Below, one piece after another: positions 6,140-10,671 of a stretch of 10,671 bases of DNA. This stretch comes from an uncultured Veillonella sp. (lineage in GTDB: Bacteria > Bacillota > Negativicutes > Veillonellales > Veillonellaceae): the NCBI RefSeq assembly GCF_915069625.1, contig NZ_CAJZFD010000056.1, forward strand, positions 1-10,671, written 5' to 3'. The notes below the pieces were generated by a model. It saw only the letters and a list, made by a program, of their open reading frames with translations. It had not been told where the DNA came from and ran no database searches. Within the stretch, counting starts at the first letter, position 1, and each line of letters starts with the position of its first letter. The position numbers and the translations under genes are program-made.

Positions 6140-7589
6140 AGGACTATCCTATCGGGAACGTCAAGGAATTGGACAGGCCGGTATGAATAAGGATACCAAT
6201 TCAAATGTAGGTGACGCATTAAATGCTGATACAAATAAAAGTCATGCGGTAAATACTGATGAAAATGCACCAAAACATAGTTTAGGTCTAGTGTTTTTCC
6301 CTGCCTTTGACTGGAAGATTTCTGAAACCCATCCAGAACGACAAGAGAGATTACTGTACACTCGGGATCAAATCGTAGAGGAAGGGTTATTAGATATACC
6401 TAATATCAAAGAATATAATCCTATCGTAGCCGATTGGGATACCATAGAGAGCGTCCATGTGGGAGCTCCTGATTTGGAGTCCTGGGTAACGGAAGCACAT
6501 CGTGTATCAGCGGGCGGTGCTATTGCAGCTGCTGATTCGGTTATGCGTGGCGAAGTAGATCGTGCCTTTGCCTTAGTAAGACCGCCAGGGCATCATGCGA
6601 TGGCCATGGTTCATGGTATTCGTGGATTCTGTACCATAAACATTGAAGCCGTCATGATCCAGCACATGCGCCAGACCTATGGTATTAAACGGGTGGCTGT
6701 AGTAGATACAGATGTACACCATGGCGATGGTTCTCAAGATGTGTTCTATCATGATCCAGATACGCTATACATTAGTTTCCACCAAGATGGACGCACACTA
6801 TATCCTGGCACCGGCTTTATGGATGAATTCGGTGGACCACAAGCCATCGGTGGCAATATAGATATCCCATTGCCGCCAGGTACTGGTGACGAAGGCTTGA
6901 TGAAGGTCATGCGTGAACTCGTATTACCTATCTTAGAAGAGTTTAATCCAGACATTGTTATCAACTCTGCAGGACAAGATAATCACTTTAGTGATCCTTT
7001 AGCGAATATGCAGGTTACTGCAAAGGGCTATGCGGAGCTAGTGGATTTATTGCAAGCCGATATAGCCGTATTAGAAGGTGGTTATTCTGTACAAGAGGCG
7101 TTGCCCTATGTAAATACAGGTATCATCTTATCCATGGCAGGCCTTGATTACAGCAAGGTCGTAGAACCTGCCTTTGACCCTGTTAAATATAAGCAAAGCC
7201 AAAACGTAACCGCTTATATTGATGATCTTATTGCTAAGTGGAAGGTGCAATGGGCTAATCGACATAAGATGGCCGAAGAGGAACGCACTGGCGTAGGTGA
7301 TATATGGTCGAACCGTTACAATGTGTACTATGACGAAACGGGTGTACAAGAGGAACGCCTTGAAAAGGTTCGCATGTACGAAGATAAAATAGGATGGCAT
7401 AGCGTACTTTCACGAGGCCAATATGGACCTTATGGACCACAAAGTGTATATGCTATGTTTATCCCTTGGCAAGCGGACGAACGTACTCGTCAAGATGCGA
7501 TTGCAGAGGCTAAACGGGCTAAAGCAGAAGGTGGAGCTAGCCGCTATGTTGTGGTAGACCCACTCGGCGAAGGCCAGTATGAATTATGA
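6129..7589 (+). CDS. Histone-deacetylase-family zinc amidohydrolase (AcuC/acetylpolyamine amidohydrolase-like)
   Basis: This 486-residue enzyme has a complete HDAC active site: RPPGHHA with the paired histidines H155/H156, zinc ligands D195 and H197 in DTDVHHGDG, the third zinc Asp D284 in SAGQDNHFSDPL, FHQDGRTLYPGTG, and the catalytic tyrosine Y319 in LEGGY. Bacterial relatives deacetylate polyamines, acetoin-pathway proteins or other acyl-amides. The start at 6129 overlaps the hydantoinase stop (11 bases) and has GGGGGTGA (6115-6122), close to the anti-SD complement, 6 bases upstream; ATG 6183 (M19) is an alternative. Residues 1-50 are Asn/Asp/Lys-rich and outside the domain. About 145 residues after the domain (341-486), Tyr/Arg/Glu-rich, make it longer than usual AcuC (about 390) or acetylpolyamine (about 340) enzymes. 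The typical GFCxFNN motif reads GFCTINI. The substrate is unknown; coupling to the hydantoinase suggests a joint pathway. Confidence 0.92.
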   Translation: MWNKGLSYRERQGIGQAGMNKDTNSNVGDALNADTNKSHAVNTDENAPKHSLGLVFFPAFDWKISETHPERQERLLYTRDQIVEEGLLDIPNIKEYNPIVADWDTIESVHVGAPDLESWVTEAHRVSAGGAIAAADSVMRGEVDRAFALVRPPGHHAMAMVHGIRGFCTINIEAVMIQHMRQTYGIKRVAVVDTDVHHGDGSQDVFYHDPDTLYISFHQDGRTLYPGTGFMDEFGGPQAIGGNIDIPLPPGTGDEGLMKVMRELVLPILEEFNPDIVINSAGQDNHFSDPLANMQVTAKGYAELVDLLQADIAVLEGGYSVQEALPYVNTGIILSMAGLDYSKVVEPAFDPVKYKQSQNVTAYIDDLIAKWKVQWANRHKMAEEERTGVGDIWSNRYNVYYDETGVQEERLEKVRMYEDKIGWHSVLSRGQYGPYGPQSVYAMFIPWQADERTRQDAIAEAKRAKAEGGASRYVVVDPLGEGQYEL

Positions 7590-7714
7590 TTGTAGTTTTT
7601 ATAATATCGTAGAGATTCTTATAATATGGTAATAATTTTTTATGTAAATGCACCAAATTGTGTTTGTAACGGACGTTATAATCTGATTCATGGTAATAAA
7701 AAATAGTTAAATTG

Positions 7715-7723
7715 TGATATAAT
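7715..7723 (+). promoter_or_regulatory. Extended -10 promoter for rph
   Basis: TGA followed by a perfect TATAAT (7718-7723) forms an extended -10. No good -35 is present at 16-18 bases upstream, which extended -10 promoters tolerate. Transcription would begin near 7730, placing the hairpin at 7734-7758 at the very 5' end of the rph leader. Confidence 0.6.
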
Positions 7724-7733
7724 AAGAAGAAAT

Positions 7734-7758
7734 AACGCCCCTTTGTGTAAGGGGCGTT
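7734..7758 (+). promoter_or_regulatory. GC-rich leader hairpin before rph
   Basis: AACGCCCCTT (7734-7743) and AAGGGGCGTT (7749-7758) form a perfect 10-bp stem with a 5-base loop. No U-tract follows (CTAATGTTTAGTTTT), so it is a poor terminator, though it may weakly end the upstream hydantoinase-amidohydrolase unit. With the promoter at 7715-7723 it would cap the 5' end of the rph mRNA, where such stems can stabilise a transcript. Confidence 0.6.
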
Positions 7759-7790
7759 CTAATGTTTAGTTTTAGAATGGTGAGGTTCCT

Positions 7791-8546
7791 ATGCGCAGCG
7801 ATAATAGAACAGCAGGTCAATTGCGACCTATTAAAATAACACGGAATTTTACAGAGTATGCAGAAGGTTCTGTACTCATTGAGTGCGGTAAGACTAAGGT
7901 TATCTGCACGGCTACTGTTGAGGATTCTGTGCCGCGCTGGCTAAAAGGTTCTGGTCAAGGCTGGGTAACAGCAGAATACTCCTTGTTGCCACGTTCTACG
8001 CAAACTCGTGTAAGCCGTGAGGCTGCTAAGGGAAAACAAACAGGTCGTACCGTAGAAATTCAACGTCTTATCGGCCGTGCGTTGCGCGCTGTCGTAGACC
8101 TTGAAGCACTTGGTGAACGTTCTATTACGATTGACTGCGATGTTATTCAAGCCGATGGTGGTACGCGTACAGCCTCTATTACAGGCGCCTTTGTGGCCCT
8201 CGTTGATGCGGTGGACTTCACCTTTGGTGGAGCAGGCAAATTCCCAATTACTGATTTTTGTGCCGCTATTTCCGTAGGTATTGGTCCTGACGGTCCTATT
8301 ACAGATCTTTGCTATGAAGAAGATAGTGCCGCTATCGTGGATATGAATGTGGTGCGCACCGGTTCTGGCAACATGGTTGAGGTACAAGGTACAGGTGAAC
8401 ACGGTACCTTTAACCGTGATGAACTCAATGCATTACTTGATTTGGCAGAGGCTGCTACCGATGAGCTCATGGCTAAACAACGTGAAGTACTTGGCGCGAC
8501 AGCAGATAAAGTAGGTAAGGTATATCCTACAGCTCCGGAGGTGTAA
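7791..8546 (+). CDS. rph: Ribonuclease PH
   Basis: RNase PH is a phosphate-dependent 3'-to-5' exoribonuclease that trims tRNA 3' ends and forms a hexameric ring in the cytosol. The 251-residue product has the family N-terminus ([20 protein letters not shown]), the phosphate-binding arginine R86 in [15 protein letters not shown], the [14 protein letters not shown] motif (residues 120-133), and the catalytic acidic pair D178 and D184 in [11 protein letters not shown]. Length is typical. GGTGAGG lies 5 bases before the ATG. The GGAGGTG site of rdgB lies inside its last codons and only one base separates the two genes, so they are co-translated; rph-rdgB pairing is common (rph-ysnA in Bacillus). 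Confidence 0.97.
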   Translation: MRSDNRTAGQLRPIKITRNFTEYAEGSVLIECGKTKVICTATVEDSVPRWLKGSGQGWVTAEYSLLPRSTQTRVSREAAKGKQTGRTVEIQRLIGRALRAVVDLEALGERSITIDCDVIQADGGTRTASITGAFVALVDAVDFTFGGAGKFPITDFCAAISVGIGPDGPITDLCYEEDSAAIVDMNVVRTGSGNMVEVQGTGEHGTFNRDELNALLDLAEAATDELMAKQREVLGATADKVGKVYPTAPEV

Positions 8547-8547
8547 T

Positions 8548-9123
8548 ATGGAACAAATCGTACTTGCTACAGGCAATAAAGGAAAGATTCGTGAGTTTTC
8601 TGAGGCTTTTTCCCATTTATCTATTGATTGTGTGCCAGTAAAAGAGGTCGTTTCCATCGAGGAACCGGAGGAAACTGGTACAACCTTTATGGAAAATGCT
8701 CTTTTAAAGGCTCACTACTATGCAAAGGCTACGAATCGTCCATGCCTTGCTGACGATTCTGGCATTACTGTAGATGCTCTCAATGGGGCACCAGGTGTAT
8801 ATTCTGCTCGTTATGCAGGTCATCATGGCGATGATCAAGCTAATAATGAAAAATTGATTCGTGAGCTTCAAGGTAAAAGTGACCGCACAGGTCATTATGT
8901 ATGTGCTTTAGCTCTTGTATATCCTGATGGCCGTGAAGTGACAGCAGAAGGTTATTGTGATGGCCTTGTCCAAGATGAGCCAAAAGGGGATAACGGCTTT
9001 GGCTATGACCCGTATTTCTATGTGCCTGAGTTCAAGAAAACAATGGCTGAACTTAGCATCGAAGAAAAGGAAAAGATTAGTCATCGTGGCCGTGCATTAC
9101 GCGAATTAATTAACAAGCTTTGA
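8548..9123 (+). CDS. rdgB: XTP/dITP diphosphatase (non-canonical purine NTP pyrophosphatase)
   Basis: RdgB/HAM1 hydrolyses ITP, dITP and XTP to the monophosphate and pyrophosphate, keeping deaminated purines out of nucleic acids. The 191-residue product shows the full signature: LATGNKGKIREF at the N-terminus, GTTFMENALLKA, LADDSGITVDALNGAPGVYSARYAG (D69/D70 metal region), GDNGFGYDPYF (residues 148-157) and the C-terminal ISHRGRAL. It starts one base after the rph stop with GGAGGTG 4 bases before the ATG. Length is standard (about 190-200). Confidence 0.97.
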   Translation: MEQIVLATGNKGKIREFSEAFSHLSIDCVPVKEVVSIEEPEETGTTFMENALLKAHYYAKATNRPCLADDSGITVDALNGAPGVYSARYAGHHGDDQANNEKLIRELQGKSDRTGHYVCALALVYPDGREVTAEGYCDGLVQDEPKGDNGFGYDPYFYVPEFKKTMAELSIEEKEKISHRGRALRELINKL

Positions 9124-9130
9124 TATTTTC

Positions 9131-9149
9131 GAACTATATGGTATAGTTC
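9131..9149. promoter_or_regulatory. Inverted repeat, possible operator
   Basis: GAACTATA (9131-9138) and TATAGTTC (9142-9149) form a perfect 8-bp dyad around TGG, 8 bases after the rdgB stop. It is AT-rich and has no U-tract, so it makes a poor terminator. It covers the -35 region of the candidate promoter with TATAAT at 9164-9169, a position suited to a repressor site. No regulator can be named. Confidence 0.4.
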
Positions 9150-9163
9150 ATATAAATATGTAA

Positions 9164-9169
9164 TATAAT
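9164..9169 (+). promoter_or_regulatory. Candidate -10 element for the phosphodiesterase gene
   Basis: A perfect TATAAT sits 20 bases before the ATG at 9190. The -35 region (GTATAG around 9141-9146) is poor and overlaps the inverted repeat. Transcription from here would leave a leader of only about 14 bases with a weak Shine-Dalgarno (AGAGA, 9176-9180). Confidence 0.45.
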
Positions 9170-9189
9170 AGTATTAGAGAACTTATAAA

Positions 9190-9687
9190 ATGAAACGAAT
9201 TGGTATTTTAAGTGATACTCATGGGTATCTAGAGGATATTGACCTCGTCTTGGAGGCTACAGCAGATCAAGACATTGATATGTGGCTTCATGCCGGTGAC
9301 TTTGGTGATGATGCGCGCTATATGCAGGAACATACGGATATTCCTGTGTATGCAGTGCGTGGTAATAACGACCGTGTACAACCTCTTGAGCCGCGAGAAC
9401 AGTTGATCCCGCTAGAGGATACCTATATTTACATGACTCATGGTCATGAGGTATCATATTATAATCGTATACAAAAACTAATTGAGTTAGGAACTGATAT
9501 GGGTGCGCGCCTTATCGTATCTGGCCATAGCCATCATCATGGTGAGGTTCGTGTCCGTGATGCGGTATTTGTGAATCCTGGCAGTATATCGTTAGCTCGT
9601 GATCGCTCCGGTGGTACCTTTGCCATCGTTACCTACGATAATGGTCAGTTTGATGTAGAGTTTGTGTATAAACAAGAAATTGTTTAG
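9190..9687 (+). CDS. YfcE/YsnB/MJ0936-type metallophosphoesterase
   Basis: This 165-residue protein is a compact calcineurin-fold phosphodiesterase using two divalent metals. All metal motifs are present in order: SDTHG (D9, H11), HAGDFGD (D37), RGNND (N60, D61), THGH (H84, H86) and SGHSHHH (H113, H115), followed by VNPGSISLARD. Length fits the YfcE group (about 160-185). Family members act in vitro on phosphodiesters; the physiological substrate is unknown. It follows rph-rdgB as ysnB follows rph-ysnA in Bacillus. The ribosome site is weak, unlike its neighbours, and a separate -10 lies just upstream, so it may be expressed partly independently at a low level. Confidence 0.93.
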   Translation: MKRIGILSDTHGYLEDIDLVLEATADQDIDMWLHAGDFGDDARYMQEHTDIPVYAVRGNNDRVQPLEPREQLIPLEDTYIYMTHGHEVSYYNRIQKLIELGTDMGARLIVSGHSHHHGEVRVRDAVFVNPGSISLARDRSGGTFAIVTYDNGQFDVEFVYKQEIV

Positions 9688-9695
9688 TTATATGG

Positions 9696-9731
9696 TGAAA
9701 GCTTATTCTGATACGGTTTGAAAAGCTTTCA
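9696..9731. other. Hairpin between phosphodiesterase gene and speD
   Basis: TGAAAGCTT (9696-9704) and AAGCTTTCA (9723-9731) form a perfect 9-bp stem with an 18-base loop. The following sequence (GAAAAAATAG) is A-rich, not U-rich, so it is not a classical + strand terminator. It may be a regulatory or processing structure in the 87-base gap before speD, or chance. Confidence 0.4.
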
Positions 9732-9774
9732 GAAAAAATAGTAAGTCTATGCATGGAAAGGGTTATGACATATC

Positions 9775-10557
9775 ATGGATACACCAGTTAAAGCAAAGCC
9801 TAAAATGAAATTATATGGTTTTAATAATCTCACAAAGACATTGAGTTTTAATATTTATGATATTTGTTATACTCGTACAGAAGAAGAGAAAAAACAATAC
9901 ATTCAGTACATTGATGAAGTATACAATGCAGATCGTTTAACAGCTATCTTAACAGAGGTTAGCCATATTATTGGTGCCAATATCCTTAATGTAGCGAAAC
10001 AAGACTATGATCCACAAGGCGCATCCGTAACAATTTTGATTTCTGAAGAGGAAATTGAAAAAGAAGATGTAGTTATGCATCTTGATAAATCTCATCTTAC
10101 TGTACATACTTATCCTGAAAGTCATCCGCACAAAGGGGTTAGTACGTTCCGTGCCGATATTGAAGTATCTACATGTGGTCAGATTTCTCCTCTTAAAGCA
10201 CTTAATTATTTGATTCAAAGCTTTGATTCCGATATCCTCACATTGGACTACCATGTTCGTGGCTTTACACGTGACGTATCTGGCAAGAAAATTTATATCG
10301 ATCATCGCATCAACTCTATCCAAAACTACATCAATGCAAAAACTCGCAACATGTACAACATGATTGATGTGAACGTATATCAAGAAAATATTTTCCACAC
10401 AAAAATGATGTTAAAAGAATTTGATTTAGATAATTACCTATTTGGTATTACTGAATCTGAATTGAGTGAACGAGAAATCAAACAAATTAAACATCAATTA
10501 AAACAAGAAATGATGGAAATTTTCTATGGTCGTAATTTGCCATCCGTAAAAGCATAA
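9775..10557 (+). CDS. speD: S-adenosylmethionine decarboxylase proenzyme, E. coli type
   Basis: SpeD removes CO2 from S-adenosylmethionine to make the aminopropyl donor for spermidine synthesis. The 260-residue chain closely follows the gammaproteobacterial class (264 residues in E. coli) rather than the short Bacillus/Thermotoga class of about 120-130. The self-cleavage site [13 protein letters not shown] is present: cleavage between K105 and S106 would turn S106 into the pyruvoyl group. C134 in [16 protein letters not shown] corresponds to the E. coli active-site Cys140. The C-terminal half has [40 protein letters not shown] and FYGRNLPS. The start is fixed by an in-frame stop just upstream (9766-9768); the nearest purine-rich site, AAAGGG (9757-9762), is 12 bases away, a long spacing. 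speE is not seen in the window. Confidence 0.96.
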   Translation: MDTPVKAKPKMKLYGFNNLTKTLSFNIYDICYTRTEEEKKQYIQYIDEVYNADRLTAILTEVSHIIGANILNVAKQDYDPQGASVTILISEEEIEKEDVVMHLDKSHLTVHTYPESHPHKGVSTFRADIEVSTCGQISPLKALNYLIQSFDSDILTLDYHVRGFTRDVSGKKIYIDHRINSIQNYINAKTRNMYNMIDVNVYQENIFHTKMMLKEFDLDNYLFGITESELSEREIKQIKHQLKQEMMEIFYGRNLPSVKA

Positions 10558-10614
10558 ATAAAAATGTATATTCTGTATGCTCTTTGTCCTATTAGATAAT
10601 GTGTATACAATACC

Positions 10615-10650
10615 AAAGTAGATAAGCAGTGTATGGCTTATCTACTTTTT
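10615..10650 (+). terminator. Strong rho-independent terminator after speD
   Basis: AAAGTAGATAAGC (10615-10627) pairs perfectly with GCTTATCTACTTT (10636-10648) around an 8-base loop, followed by TTTTT (10646-10650). It lies 57 bases after the speD stop. The intervening AT-rich bases (10558-10614) hold no gene I can support. Confidence 0.9.
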
Positions 10651-10671
10651 ATTTAATTATCATTTTTATTA

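Larger units (their letters stand above)
7590..7790. other. Intergenic region upstream of rph with short repeats
   Basis: These 201 bases hold no open frame of note. The first half is AT-rich and has two 13-base near-copies, TTATAATATcGTA at 7599-7611 and TTATAATATgGTA at 7619-7631, exactly 20 bases apart, and a 10-base direct repeat ATGGTAATAA at 7626-7635 and 7690-7699. An additional TATAAT is at 7677-7682. The second half carries the promoter and leader hairpin annotated separately, and a GGTGAGG ribosome site (7779-7785) for rph. Confidence 0.6.

Noticed and set aside
7941..8402. 153-codon - strand frame inside rph
   Set aside because: The overlapping + strand frame is an unambiguous RNase PH; the antisense translation shows no family motif and is rich in Cys/Thr/Asn as expected from a shadow frame.
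9765..9791. Eight-codon upstream frame (MTYHGYTS) overlapping the speD start
   Set aside because: Eukaryotic AdoMetDC has a regulatory uORF, which made this tempting, but the spacing to AAAGGG is too short, the peptide is unremarkable, and such short frames are common by chance.
10584..10611. Promoter-like TTGTCC/TACAAT pair after speD
   Set aside because: It would start transcription directly into the terminator at 10615-10650, leaving no product; it is probably chance in AT-rich DNA.

Overview
The window is about 10.7 kb of low-GC, densely packed chromosomal DNA, and every recognisable gene lies on the + strand. Canonical Shine-Dalgarno sequences (AAGGAGG type), short gene gaps, TATAAT promoters and simple hairpin terminators fit a Firmicutes-type genome. 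The mix of a racE/rph/ysnA/ysnB-like gene set with an E. coli-type SpeD suggests a Negativicute (Veillonella-like). That assignment is an inference from gene content; no rRNA or other taxonomic marker is present.

Layout. 1-438: 3' part of a short-chain dehydrogenase/reductase. 499-1837: extended -10 promoter, a DUF697-like membrane protein with an 11-residue-repeat amphipathic tail, a YkvA/DUF1232 membrane protein, and a hairpin terminator. 1845-4389: near-consensus promoter, a hot-dog acyl-CoA thioesterase overlapping murI (glutamate racemase), a single-pass membrane protein of unknown function, a CofE/F420-0:gamma-glutamyl-ligase-like protein, and a strong terminator. 4418-7589: a hydantoinase/oxoprolinase-family protein overlapping a histone-deacetylase-family amidohydrolase. 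7715-9123: promoter, a 10-bp leader hairpin, rph (RNase PH), rdgB (XTP/dITP diphosphatase). 9190-9687: a YfcE/YsnB-type phosphodiesterase. 9775-10557: speD (S-adenosylmethionine decarboxylase), then a strong terminator.

How the genes work together. murI with rph-rdgB-phosphodiesterase matches the B. subtilis order racE-ysmB-gerM-rph-ysnA-ysnB (cell-wall D-glutamate, RNA 3' maturation, nucleotide-pool cleaning). Here four genes stand between murI and rph: a membrane protein, a glutamyl-ligase-like protein, a hydantoinase and an HDAC-like amidohydrolase. Three of the four belong to families that make or break amide/imide bonds. Their substrates cannot be read from sequence. If the host is a Negativicute, whose peptidoglycan can carry diamines amide-linked to D-glutamate, a role in that decoration or in polyamine metabolism (speD is nearby) is a testable but speculative idea.

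No tRNA, rRNA, CRISPR array, insertion sequence or phage gene was seen. The stretches without genes are all short (the longest is 7590-7790) and are described individually.
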